DNA of 11,846 bases from Pseudomonadota bacterium. Lineage in GTDB: Bacteria > Pseudomonadota > Alphaproteobacteria > UBA8366 > JADFVY01. Shown here one piece after another: positions 5,619 through 11,846 of this stretch. The stretch covers positions 1 through 11,846 of the forward strand of contig JADFVY010000327.1 in NCBI GenBank assembly GCA_015222795.1, given 5' to 3'. A program made the position numbers and the translations under genes. The notes beneath the pieces are model-generated. The model was not told where the DNA came from and ran no database searches. It saw only the letters and a program-made list of their open reading frames with translations. Position 1 is the stretch's first letter; each line of letters begins with the position of its first letter.

Positions 5619-6061
5619 TCGTCGTTGGCGAAACGGCCGATATTGCCGAACAGCTGTTCCAGCAGGCCCAGCTCGCGGCCGGCAGAGGGGGTTTCGCGGT
5701 CGACAATTTCAACCTCGCGGCCATCCGACTTGTCGAGCCGGGAAATTTTGTTCACCGGGCCGTCCGCCCCGAAACGCACGATCAGCACCTGCTGTTCGAT
5801 CACGTCGGGCGCAAAGAAGGCGTATTGCGAGGTGCGCAGCCCGACATAGTACCAGATGCTTCCGTCGAAGGTACTGACCACCGAGGGCGCGCCGAGAACG
5901 GTGCGTACATCCTCGCGCCCATGCACGCCGAGTGTTATAAGGTCAACCTGGTCCGCTGTCGGCATATTGCCGCGTGTGCTTTGCCGGGCCGAACATCCCG
6001 CCGCGAGCGACAGGATTACCCCGGCAACGGCCAGCAGCAGAATGGTTCGCGTCTTGCGCAT
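5606..6061 (-). CDS. bamE: Outer membrane assembly lipoprotein BamE (SmpA/OmlA), 151 aa
   Basis: A signal peptide with the lipobox LAAGC (Cys23) marks an outer-membrane lipoprotein. The SmpA/OmlA domain follows: DLITLGVHGREDVRTVLGAPS matches the family's L..G.....V...LG.PS helix, and STFDGSIWYYVG matches the F....WYY strand. Next come beta strands and a polar C-terminal tail. BamE is a small accessory subunit of the BAM complex that folds beta-barrel proteins into the outer membrane, stabilising the BamA-BamD contact. The gene is divergent from the ubiquinol-cytochrome c chaperone gene, the usual arrangement in alphaproteobacteria. The 120-bp region between them must hold both promoters; it contains CCGG-rich palindromes but I cannot point to clear -35/-10 boxes. 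Confidence 0.92.
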   Translation of the reverse strand: MRKTRTILLLAVAGVILSLAAGCSARQSTRGNMPTADQVDLITLGVHGREDVRTVLGAPSVVSTFDGSIWYYVGLRTSQYAFFAPDVIEQQVLIVRFGADGPVNKISRLDKSDGREVEIVDRETPSAGRELGLLEQLFGNIGRFANDEGAQ

Positions 6062-6181
6062 GGCGATAATATTGTCTTCCTTCCCCTTGGGAACCGGTTG
6101 CCGGTTGATTTACCGGCCGGCGAGGCCCATCTTCCGATCGGAAATTGCACCGAACCCGCTGGCATGTCAACCGAGGCGCCC

Positions 6182-6727
6182 ATGGCATTTACGCTTAAAT
6201 CCCTGTTCCGCAAGGACGGCAACGATCTGGCCGTGCGCGAGGTCTATGGCGCCATCGTCGAACAGGCCCGCAAGCCGGCCTTTTATGGCGTGGCGGGAGT
6301 GCCCGACACGGCGACGGGGCGTTTCGCCATGGTCGCGTTGCATGGCTTCCTGGCGATGGACAGGCTGGGCCGCGAGCAGCGGGCCCGGGACTTCTCGCAA
6401 GGCCTGTTCGATCTTATGTTTGCCGACATGGACCGGAACCTGCGCGAGATGGGGGTGGGCGATCTCAGCGTTGGCAAGAAGGTTAAGGGGCTGGCGAAGC
6501 ATTTTTTTGCCATGGCCGCGGCATGCCGGGAAGGAATGAAGGGCGACGACAAGGCGCTAAACACGGCCCTGCGGCAATATGTCTACCTGGATATGGAGCC
6601 GTCGGCGGGTGCGATTGACGTATTAACCGCCTATATGCGGGCGAGCGTGAAGCAGTTGAGCGGACAGGACGCGGCGGAAATCGTTGGAGGGAAAATCACC
6701 TTCGCGCCGCCACCCGGAGAGGAATGA
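6182..6727 (+). CDS. Ubiquinol-cytochrome c chaperone family protein (UbcCBP/CBP3), 181 aa
   Basis: The pattern AREVYGAIVEQARKPAFYGVAGVPDT.TGRFAM..LH.FL...RL at residues about 18-62, then ARDFSQGLFDLMFADMDRNLREMGVGDLSVGKKVKGLAKHFFA, is the hallmark of the CBP3 family (Pfam ubiquinol-cytochrome C chaperone). In mitochondria CBP3 helps assemble cytochrome b into complex III; the bacterial proteins are assumed to act likewise in cytochrome bc1 biogenesis, though less is known about them. I chose the ATG at 6182 with GAGG 5 nt upstream; an in-frame ATG at 6164 would add six residues without a ribosome site. The gene heads the cluster and is followed 3 bp later by the DUF177 gene, so the two are almost certainly co-transcribed. 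Confidence 0.9.
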   Translation: MAFTLKSLFRKDGNDLAVREVYGAIVEQARKPAFYGVAGVPDTATGRFAMVALHGFLAMDRLGREQRARDFSQGLFDLMFADMDRNLREMGVGDLSVGKKVKGLAKHFFAMAAACREGMKGDDKALNTALRQYVYLDMEPSAGAIDVLTAYMRASVKQLSGQDAAEIVGGKITFAPPPGEE

Positions 6728-6730
6728 GAA

Positions 6731-7255
6731 ATGACGGAACAACCCGAATTCAGCCGGCCGGTCAAGGTCGAGCATATGACACCCGGAAACGAAATCCGCA
6801 AAACTATCGAACCCGACCAGGCTGAGCGCGACGCGCTGGTCGGGCGGCTCGGGATTCTCGGCCTTGACTGTCTGACGGCCGATGTCGGGGTGCACCGCAT
6901 GGCCGGCGGACATCTGTTTCGGGTCGAGGGGCGGATCGTGGCCGACGTGGTGCAGCGCTGTGTGGTGACCATGGCGGCGGTGCCCGGCCATATCGAGGAA
7001 CGCTTCGAGGAACTGTTCGCACTGGAGGGTTATGAGGCGCCGGAGGATCCGGACAATGACGACCTTCCGGAAGTTTTTGACGGCCACGAAATCGATATCG
7101 GAGAGCTTGCGGCCCAGATTCTGTCACTGGTGCTGGATCCCTTTCCGCGCGGCCAGGATGCCGCGGTCGAGCCCGTGGCCGGCGGCGAGGCTAATGACGA
7201 GGAACGTCGCAGACCCTTCGAGGGGTTGGCGGATATGTTGAAAAAGAAGAATTAG
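6731..7255 (+). CDS. yceD: DUF177 / YceD family protein (174 aa)
   Basis: The family features are a conserved N-terminal beta region (EFSRPVKVEHM), the central RVEGRIVADVVQRCVVTMAAVPGHIEE.FE..F motif (residues about 58-98), the acidic DLPEVFDGHEIDIGELAAQ..SL.LDPFPR segment (about 111-139), and the C-terminal RPFEGLADMLKKK. YceD/DUF177 proteins are widespread and usually encoded next to rpmF; they are linked to 23S rRNA processing or accumulation and 50S assembly, by work mainly on plant and E. coli homologues. Usual cysteine pairs found in some members are reduced here to one near VVQRC. A strong ribosome site (GGAGAGGAA) precedes the start. The gene lies 3 bp after the UbcCBP gene and about 170 bp before rpmF. 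Confidence 0.9.
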   Translation: MTEQPEFSRPVKVEHMTPGNEIRKTIEPDQAERDALVGRLGILGLDCLTADVGVHRMAGGHLFRVEGRIVADVVQRCVVTMAAVPGHIEERFEELFALEGYEAPEDPDNDDLPEVFDGHEIDIGELAAQILSLVLDPFPRGQDAAVEPVAGGEANDEERRRPFEGLADMLKKKN

Positions 7256-7268
7256 CGTGATTCACGAT

Positions 7269-7284
7269 TAATACCAAGGCTCGC
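7269..7284 (+). repeat. 16-bp repeat copy 1 (TAATACCAAGGCTCGC)
   Basis: This 16-mer recurs exactly at 9647-9662. Here it lies 13 bp after the DUF177 stop codon, in the gap before rpmF. It may mark the start of a dispersed intergenic repeat family, since the flanks of the copies also have AT-rich stretches but do not align well. Confidence 0.7.
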
Positions 7285-7328
7285 CGATATAAACGGCATC
7301 GATTGCGCGTAATCGAAAAATGCTTTAA

Positions 7329-7372
7329 TTGACCCGTTCCCGCTTGCCGTCCGGTATGATTTTGTATATGTA
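7329..7372 (+). promoter_or_regulatory. Probable promoter region for rpmF-plsX-fabH
   Basis: The 169-bp gap before rpmF is AT-richer than its surroundings and contains TTGACC (7329-7334), TTGCCG (7344-7349), TATGAT (7355-7360) and TATATG (7365-7370). TTGCCG with TATGTA (7367-7372) has a 17-bp spacer. No single pair is convincing, but a promoter here is likely because the cluster is interrupted only at this point. A ribosomal protein gene in this place would suit growth-rate control. Confidence 0.4.
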
Positions 7373-7424
7373 ACCGGCATATTTTCCTCGCCCGAACAGG
7401 CAACAACGATTTAAGGTTTGGTCC

Positions 7425-7607
7425 ATGGCCGTCCCGAAACGAAAAACTACGCCCTCCAAGCGCAACATGCGCCGGTCCCACGACGCGATCAAAAGCGACG
7501 CGCACAATGAATGCCCGAGCTGCGGTGAGCTGAAGCGGCCGCATCATGTATGTGGCGCTTGCGGCTTTTACGATGGCCGTGAGGTGGCGGAACCACAGTC
7601 GGCCTGA
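7425..7607 (+). CDS. rpmF: 50S ribosomal protein L32 (60 aa)
   Basis: The N-terminus MAVPKRKTTPSKRNMRRSHD is the signature of bacterial L32, and a four-cysteine zinc ribbon is present (Cys30, Cys33, Cys43, Cys46 in CPSC and CGAC), so this is the zinc-containing form. L32 sits near the peptidyl-transferase end of the large subunit and is among late-assembling proteins. AAGG about 10 nt upstream of the ATG serves as ribosome site. The length of 60 aa is normal. It lies between the DUF177 gene and plsX, the same order known from E. coli and many Gram-positive bacteria, tying ribosome output to lipid initiation. Confidence 0.97.
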   Translation: MAVPKRKTTPSKRNMRRSHDAIKSDAHNECPSCGELKRPHHVCGACGFYDGREVAEPQSA

Positions 7608-7639
7608 CGGTTGACGAACCCCCGCATGCGAGCCGCGTT

Positions 7640-8689
7640 ATGACGGAGCAGGTCGTCATAGCGCTTGACGCCATGGGCGGCGATTCCGCTCCCGACATGG
7701 TGGTCGGGGGTGCGGCTTTGGCATCCCGGCGCCTGCCGCATGTGCACTACCTGTTGTTCGGCGACTCGGCCCGGCTGGAGCCGCTTGTCGCCAAGCATCC
7801 CGGCCTGTCCGGGCGGGTGGAAATTCGCCATGCCGATCAGGTTATCAAGGATGACGACAAGCCTTCGACGGCCTTGCGAAGCGCCCGCGATTCCAGCATG
7901 CGAAAGGCCATCGACGCGGTGAAGGACGGCTCGGCCGCGGCCGCGGTATCGGCCGGCAACACCGGCGCGCTGATGGCGATCTCGAAAATTATCCTCAAGA
8001 CGCTGAACGGCATCGACCGTCCCGCCATCGTCACGGCCCTGCCCACGGCCAAGGGTAGTTGTTGTATCCTGGACCTGGGCGCCAATGTGCAATGCAGCGC
8101 CGAAAACCTGGTGCAGTTCGCGGTGATGGGCGAGGTATTCGCCCGCACGGTGATGGGCGTGGAAAAGCCGACCATCGGGCTAATCAATATCGGTATCGAG
8201 GAAATCAAGGGCAACGAGTCGGTAAGGGAAGCCGCCGCGATCCTTCGCGAAACCACGCTGCCCATCGAATTCGTCGGCTTTATCGAAGGCAACGATGTCG
8301 CCGCGGGCAAGGTTGATGTGGCGGTGACCGATGGCTTTACCGGCAATGTCGCGCTGAAATTCGCCGAAGGAACGGCCAAGCTGATCAGCGGTTTCCTGCG
8401 CGAAAGCTTTCGCACCACCTGGCGCGCGCGCATGGGTTACCTGCTGGCCCGTCCGGCGCTGGCGCTGCTGCGCGAACGTACCGATCCCCGGCATTATAAC
8501 GGCGCCATCCTGGGCGGCCTGAACGGCATCGTGGTGAAAAGCCATGGCGGCACCGACGCGCTGGGCTTTGCCAACGCAATCGCGGTGGCCGTGGACATGG
8601 CGACCCACGGGTTCATTGAGAAAATGCGCGAGGATTTCGAAAGTCTGCGCGCCGAACATCCCGCCACCGACCCGAAACCGGTGTCCTGA
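7640..8689 (+). CDS. plsX: Phosphate acyltransferase PlsX (349 aa)
   Basis: PlsX converts acyl-ACP and inorganic phosphate to acyl-phosphate and ACP, supplying PlsY for the first step of phospholipid synthesis; it is a peripheral membrane enzyme. The conserved blocks are present in order: IALDAMGGDSAPD near residue 8, the A..S.GNTGALM block (about 110-119), LDLGANV (about 144-150), and DVAVTDGFTGNVALK.AEG (about 230-248). The length is typical. No strong Shine-Dalgarno precedes the ATG at 7640, which lies 32 bp after rpmF, so translation may rely partly on upstream ribosomes. Its TGA stop is immediately followed by the ATG of fabH, without a single spacer base, indicating tight coupling of the two enzymes. 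Confidence 0.97.
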   Translation: MTEQVVIALDAMGGDSAPDMVVGGAALASRRLPHVHYLLFGDSARLEPLVAKHPGLSGRVEIRHADQVIKDDDKPSTALRSARDSSMRKAIDAVKDGSAAAAVSAGNTGALMAISKIILKTLNGIDRPAIVTALPTAKGSCCILDLGANVQCSAENLVQFAVMGEVFARTVMGVEKPTIGLINIGIEEIKGNESVREAAAILRETTLPIEFVGFIEGNDVAAGKVDVAVTDGFTGNVALKFAEGTAKLISGFLRESFRTTWRARMGYLLARPALALLRERTDPRHYNGAILGGLNGIVVKSHGGTDALGFANAIAVAVDMATHGFIEKMREDFESLRAEHPATDPKPVS

Positions 8690-9649
8690 ATGAAACGTTC
8701 CGTGGTTGCCGGGTGCGGGGCATATCTGCCCGAACGCATCGTCACAAACGATGAGCTTGCAAAGCGCATCGAAACCTCCGACGAGTGGATTGCACAGCGT
8801 ACCGGCATCCGCCAGCGCCATATCGCGGCCGACGGCGAGCTGACCTCGGACCTGGCCATCGCGGCATCGCGCCGGGCGCTGGAAAAGGCGGGATACAACG
8901 GCGCCGACATGGATATCATCGTGCTGGCGACCGCCACCCCGGACAATACCTTTCCCGCCACGGCGACGAAGGTGCAGGCGGCGCTGGGCATGAACGGGGG
9001 GGCCGCATTCGACATTCAGGCGGTCTGTACCGGGTTCATCTATGCGCTGGCGATGGCCGACAACATGATCCGGCTGGGCCAGGCCAATCGTGCGCTGGTG
9101 ATCGGCGCCGAGGTGTTCAGCCGTATCCTGGACTGGGACGATCGGGGCACCTGCGTGCTGTTTGGCGACGGCGCCGGCGCGGTGGTGCTGGAGGCGGCCG
9201 AGGGCGGCGAACGCGGGGTCCTGTCGACCCATCTGTTTTCCGACGGGCGGAACTATGAAAGCCTGTACGTCGATGGCGGCCCGGGCAGCACCGGGACGGC
9301 CGGTTTTCTGCGCATGGCGGGCAAGGAAGTCTACCGCCACGCCGTTGTGCGCATGGCCGAATCGGTGGATCTGGCGCTGGACGCCAACGGGCTTGGCCAC
9401 GACGATCTCAATTGGCTGGTGCCGCATCAGGCCAATCTGCGCATTATCGAGAGCACCGGCAAGAAGCTGCATCTGCCGATGGAGAAGGTCATCGTCACCG
9501 TGGACCGCCAGGCCAACACATCGGCGGCCACCATCCCGCTGGCGCTGGCCGAGGCCTGCGACGACGGGCGCATCGTCAAGGGCCAACTGGTCGCCTTGAC
9601 CGCCATGGGCGGCGGCTTCACCTGGGGATCCGCACTGGTTCGCTGGTAA
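8690..9649 (+). CDS. fabH: Beta-ketoacyl-ACP synthase III FabH (319 aa)
   Basis: FabH condenses acetyl-CoA with malonyl-ACP to start type II fatty acid synthesis in the cytoplasm. The catalytic triad is complete: Cys113 in AVCTGF, His246 in VPHQAN and Asn276 in RQANTSAAT. The N-terminal YLPERIVTN, DEWI..RTGI.QR and the glycine-rich C-terminal AMGGGFTWGSALVRW also match the family. The length is typical. The ATG directly follows the plsX stop. In many alphaproteobacteria fabH is followed by ihfA and a MerR regulator; neither is present here, and the next gene is a small basic protein. The stop codon forms the first bases of the 16-bp repeat at 9647. Confidence 0.97.
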   Translation: MKRSVVAGCGAYLPERIVTNDELAKRIETSDEWIAQRTGIRQRHIAADGELTSDLAIAASRRALEKAGYNGADMDIIVLATATPDNTFPATATKVQAALGMNGGAAFDIQAVCTGFIYALAMADNMIRLGQANRALVIGAEVFSRILDWDDRGTCVLFGDGAGAVVLEAAEGGERGVLSTHLFSDGRNYESLYVDGGPGSTGTAGFLRMAGKEVYRHAVVRMAESVDLALDANGLGHDDLNWLVPHQANLRIIESTGKKLHLPMEKVIVTVDRQANTSAATIPLALAEACDDGRIVKGQLVALTAMGGGFTWGSALVRW

Positions 9650-9662
9650 TACCAAGGCTCGC
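9647..9662 (+). repeat. 16-bp repeat copy 2 (TAATACCAAGGCTCGC)
   Basis: Exact copy of the 16-mer at 7269-7284; its first three bases are the fabH stop codon. A diverged version, TAGCACCAGGGCTCGC (13 of 16), lies at 5146-5161 and also begins with a stop codon, that of the coiled-coil protein gene. Confidence 0.7.
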
Positions 9663-9669
9663 TGTTCCA

Positions 9670-9697
9670 TTGACGGTGGAAATTGGGTACTGTCAAA
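9670..9697. promoter_or_regulatory. Interrupted palindrome upstream of the 68-aa gene
   Basis: TTGACGGT (9670-9677) and ACTGTCAA (9690-9697) are inverted copies matching in seven of eight positions, 12 bp apart, within the 83-bp gap before the small basic protein. TTGACG alone also resembles a -35 box, and TGTAAT (9705-9710) and CATAAA (9713-9718) resemble -10 boxes. This could be an operator or just overlapping promoter elements. Confidence 0.35.
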
Positions 9698-9732
9698 CTC
9701 AGTCTGTAATTTCATAAAAAGGCGAGCTAATC

Positions 9733-9939
9733 ATGACCAAAGCCAGGGCCCGAGAACGCGCAAAGGCCAATGCGGCGAAGAAAATCGAAAAACGCGTGGC
9801 CAACGCCGGCCAGTCCGCCCAAAACATCCCGGCGGGGCAGTTCGATCCGAAAAACAGTACCATATCGAGCCCAATGACCAACCCCAACGGCAAGAACGTC
9901 TCGGGGGCGAAACGGGGCGGACAGGCGCGGTCGCGATAG
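9733..9939 (+). CDS. Small basic, probably disordered protein (68 aa)
   Basis: The protein begins MTKARARERAKANAAKKIEK, a helical Lys/Arg/Ala-rich stretch, and continues with Asn-, Ser- and Gly-rich sequence ending in KRGGQARSR. It is very basic with few hydrophobic residues, so probably disordered and nucleic-acid-binding. The N-terminus loosely resembles the 4F5/SERF group, but I do not assign it. An AAAAAGGCGAG ribosome site lies about 6 nt upstream. It has its own promoter-like region after fabH and converges with the MFS gene, 21 bp apart. It is short, but its amino-acid pattern and ribosome site argue for a real gene. Confidence 0.65.
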   Translation: MTKARARERAKANAAKKIEKRVANAGQSAQNIPAGQFDPKNSTISSPMTNPNGKNVSGAKRGGQARSR

Positions 9940-9960
9940 GCGACGCCCCCTACCCTCGCG

Positions 9961-11193
9961 CTATGATACCGCTGCCCGCCGCGCCGCCCGGCGCTTGACG
10001 CGCAGCCACAAGGCCATGGCGAACACCGCCAGCAGCGGCAATACTACCGCATAGGCTACAGCTCCCCATCCGTACCAGTAATAGATCAGCCCGGAAGACA
10101 GGCTGCCCGCGGCGTTGGTGCCGAAGACAATGAAATCGTTGACGCCCTGGACCTTGCCTTTTTCCGAGACACTGTAGACCTCGGTCAGCAGGGTGCTGCC
10201 GCCAACGAACATGAAGTTCCAGCCGATCCCCAACAGCACCAGCCCCGTCCAGTATTCCAGAACGCCGGTGCCCGAGGAAACAACCGCGATCATCGCGAAG
10301 TTGACGACGACTCCCACCAGAATGATTCGTACCGCCCCGAACAGGCGGATCAGATGGCCGCTGAACAGGCTGGGCAAAAACATGCCCAACGCGTGCCACT
10401 GGATAACGAAGGCGATGTCATCGAAACTGTGCGCGTGCCCCTGCATGGCCAGCGGTGTCGCGGTCATCATGAAGGTCATGCTGCCATAGCCCACCATGGC
10501 GGCCAAAACGGCGATCAGGAAAACGGGCTGGGCGGAGATCACGCTCAACGGACGGCCAACGCCGAAACTCTCTTCCTCGCCGGGCGGCGGAATGTCGATG
10601 AACCGGATGCAAAACACCGCGGCCACGGCCAGCCCCGAGGCCACCAGGTAAGAACCCGCGAATCTGGCGCCGTCCAGCAGTTCCGCGCTTGCCTTGGCGA
10701 GCTCGGGCCCGATCACGGCGGCCAGGATACCACCCAGCAACACATACGAAATAGCCCGGCTGACGTAGGTCGGCTCCACCGCCTCGGCCGCCGCGAAACG
10801 GTAATATTGCCAGAAGGCGTTGTAGAACCCCTGCACCAGGCCGGCGACGGCGAAAATCGTGAAACTGCCGGCCATCAATCCCCAGGCGCCGAGCAACCCG
10901 CTGGCGATCCCGAAGAACGCGCCAACGGTAAATCCCGCCCGGCGCCCGAAACGCTTCATAAACAGCGAGGCGGGGATCGTCATCGCCATGTTGCCGACGA
11001 ACATGAACGCGATCGGCAAGGTCGCCAGCGCCTTTTCCGTAGCCAGAATCTGCCCGGCAAGCGCCGACACGACGAAAATAGTCGTGACGCCGGTCATCGC
11101 CAGCGACTGGCAAAGCACGATCACCAGAAGCGTGAATTTCGGGTTGGCGGGAAGAGTCGCGCCCTTGCCCCCGCCGTTGGCGTTACCAGTCAT
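9961..11193 (-). CDS. MFS transporter (410 aa)
   Basis: The sequence has the length and alternating hydrophobic segments of a 12-helix major facilitator protein: six helices in about residues 20-195, a cytoplasmic loop (about 198-216, acidic PPPGEEESF), and six more in about 217-400. The MFS signature between helices 2 and 3 appears as MKRFGRRAG (79-87), and a related RLFGAVR occurs in the second half. The C-terminus is basic (VKRRAARRA), as expected for a cytoplasmic end. The substrate cannot be predicted; no neighbouring pathway gene gives a hint. Only a weak ribosome site (AGCGGA) precedes the chosen ATG. The gene is transcribed alone on the minus strand, with its promoter presumably in the 105 bp between it and the palindromic repeat. 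Confidence 0.9.
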   Translation of the reverse strand: MTGNANGGGKGATLPANPKFTLLVIVLCQSLAMTGVTTIFVVSALAGQILATEKALATLPIAFMFVGNMAMTIPASLFMKRFGRRAGFTVGAFFGIASGLLGAWGLMAGSFTIFAVAGLVQGFYNAFWQYYRFAAAEAVEPTYVSRAISYVLLGGILAAVIGPELAKASAELLDGARFAGSYLVASGLAVAAVFCIRFIDIPPPGEEESFGVGRPLSVISAQPVFLIAVLAAMVGYGSMTFMMTATPLAMQGHAHSFDDIAFVIQWHALGMFLPSLFSGHLIRLFGAVRIILVGVVVNFAMIAVVSSGTGVLEYWTGLVLLGIGWNFMFVGGSTLLTEVYSVSEKGKVQGVNDFIVFGTNAAGSLSSGLIYYWYGWGAVAYAVVLPLLAVFAMALWLRVKRRAARRAAVS

Positions 11194-11298
11194 TCCGCTT
11201 GCGCCTGCCGATTACGATGGATGGATAACGGATGCCTGCATACAGCCTGTCGGCCGCAATGTCACGGCCTCGCACCCTGATTGCATGGCGCATTTAAT

Positions 11299-11380
11299 GT
11301 CATTGCGAGGAGGCGCGGCCGACGCGGCAATCCAGAGGGACCGAGGAGACTGGATTGCTTCGCCGCCGGCTCGCAATGAC
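11299..11380. repeat. 82-bp intergenic palindromic repeat element
   Basis: GTCATTGCGAG (11299-11309) is a perfect inverted copy of CTCGCAATGAC (11370-11380), and inside it GCAATCCAG (11327-11335, first base G of GGCAATCCAG nearby) pairs with CTGGATTGC (11350-11358) around a 14-nt loop. The combination TCATTGCGAG...GCAATCCAG...CTGGATTGC...CTCGCAATGA is a well-known dispersed intergenic palindromic repeat seen in many bacterial genomes. It lies between the terminase gene and the MFS gene, so it may shape transcript ends or mark where foreign DNA joined. Confidence 0.8.
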
Positions 11381-11401
11381 GAAATAGCATAATTCCTGGG
11401 G

Positions 11402-11846
11402 TCAGCAATCGGCCTCGCCGGCCCCGCCCTCCCCGGCGCTGGCGAGGAGTCGAAGAATTTCCTGGGCCCTCTCCAGGTCAGACAGCTCGACCTCGCCGGC
11501 CCTCACTCCCTCGCAGTCCCGCCCGCGCGGGAACAGCCCCAGATGCTGGCCCAGCATAAAGAGGCTGCGCGGCTTGTCGGCCAGCTTCAGCTTCACGCGT
11601 TTGCCCCCGCGCCGCAGCCGGCCGGTCAGCTCCGCCCCTTCCGAGACCGTGATCTCGGTGATCGCGGCGGCCCGGTCGCGGGTCACCCCCGTCAGGTCCA
11701 GCTCCGCCGAGCCGTCCGGCGTCACCCGGACATAGTCCAGCATGTTCGAGAAGCACAGCCGCGCGATCTCGCGCAGAACCTCGCGCGCATCGATCTGGAG
11801 GTCCCGCTCCCGCGCCGCCATGGCCGCCGCAATCGCCGCCTTGACC
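11402..11846 (-). CDS. Phage terminase small subunit, N-terminus outside the window
   Basis: The visible 147 residues match the C-terminal two-thirds of the Terminase_2/XtmA small-subunit family: VKAAIAAAMAARERDLQIDA..VLREIARL.FSNMLDYVR, then DLTGVTRD.AAAI.EITV, then KRVKLKLADKPRSLFMLGQHLGLF. The small subunit recognises the packaging site on phage DNA and recruits the large ATPase/nuclease subunit. The frame stays open to the window edge, and the in-frame residues before the Met at 11821 still fit the family, so the real start lies further right. The large subunit would normally follow downstream on the same strand, but here the downstream side is a palindromic repeat and an MFS gene. Either terL lies upstream, or the gene is a prophage edge or remnant. 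Confidence 0.85.
   Translation of the reverse strand, partial: VKAAIAAAMAARERDLQIDAREVLREIARLCFSNMLDYVRVTPDGSAELDLTGVTRDRAAAITEITVSEGAELTGRLRRGGKRVKLKLADKPRSLFMLGQHLGLFPRGRDCEGVRAGEVELSDLERAQEILRLLASAGEGGAGEADC

Noticed and set aside
5825..6181. N-terminal extension of the ubiquinol-cytochrome c chaperone
   Set aside because: The extension is antisense to bamE and family similarity begins only after 6182.
8180..9715. 511-codon open frame on the minus strand
   Set aside because: It lies antisense to plsX and fabH, both with complete family motifs. Its His/Gly/Arg/Gln-rich composition is typical of a shadow frame in GC-rich DNA.
10354..11280. 308-codon open frame on the plus strand
   Set aside because: Antisense to the MFS transporter; the composition (His, Arg, Gly, Gln) is shadow-like and there is no ribosome site.

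Overview
The window looks like a GC-rich alphaproteobacterial chromosome, probably from the Rhodospirillales or a relative. The reasons are the gene run bamE / ubiquinol-cytochrome c chaperone / DUF177 / plsX / fabH, which is typical of that class, the presence of the cytochrome bc1 chaperone family, and a GcrA-like zinc-binding tail on a small regulator. No tRNA, rRNA, CRISPR array or insertion sequence was recognised.

Layout. (1) 98-961: a Sel1-repeat lipoprotein. (2) 974-4303: a compact phage-like or satellite-like module. It holds a leftward repressor with an XRE-type HTH and an S24 peptidase domain, a small basic protein downstream of it (974-1375), and a divergent rightward operon. That operon contains a 15-aa leader ORF, an HTH/GcrA-like zinc protein, a possible degenerate VRR-NUC-like protein, a 29-aa ORF, a 138-bp nested inverted repeat and a 233-aa protein of unknown function. 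(3) 4423-5593: a membrane-anchored coiled-coil protein and a GFA-family zinc protein. (4) 5606-6061: bamE on the minus strand, ending in a hairpin terminator. (5) 6182-9649: the co-directional housekeeping cluster UbcCBP - DUF177/yceD - rpmF - plsX - fabH, linking 50S ribosomal protein L32 to phospholipid and fatty acid initiation. (6) 9733-9939: a small basic protein. (7) 9961-11193: an MFS transporter on the minus strand. (8) 11299-11380: an intergenic palindromic repeat. (9) 11402 to the window end: the C-terminal part of a phage terminase small subunit on the minus strand, running off the edge.

How the phage-like module works (inference). Two sites share the pattern ATACGTATNNNGCGTATA. 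One (2278-2294) lies in a strong rightward promoter and the other (1416-1432) in a leftward promoter just after the repressor gene. Each sits at the same place relative to its -35 and -10 boxes. This is what one would expect if the S24 repressor shuts off two transcripts at once, the rightward operon and the 133-aa gene, and releases both when it is cleaved or removed. The 133-aa gene has an ideal Shine-Dalgarno but no ATG/GTG/TTG start, only ATC at the right distance. The rightward operon is tightly packed, with ATGA stop/start overlaps.

The best candidates for something undescribed are this two-promoter repressor circuit with its ATC-started effector, and the large inverted repeat between the operon's third and last genes.
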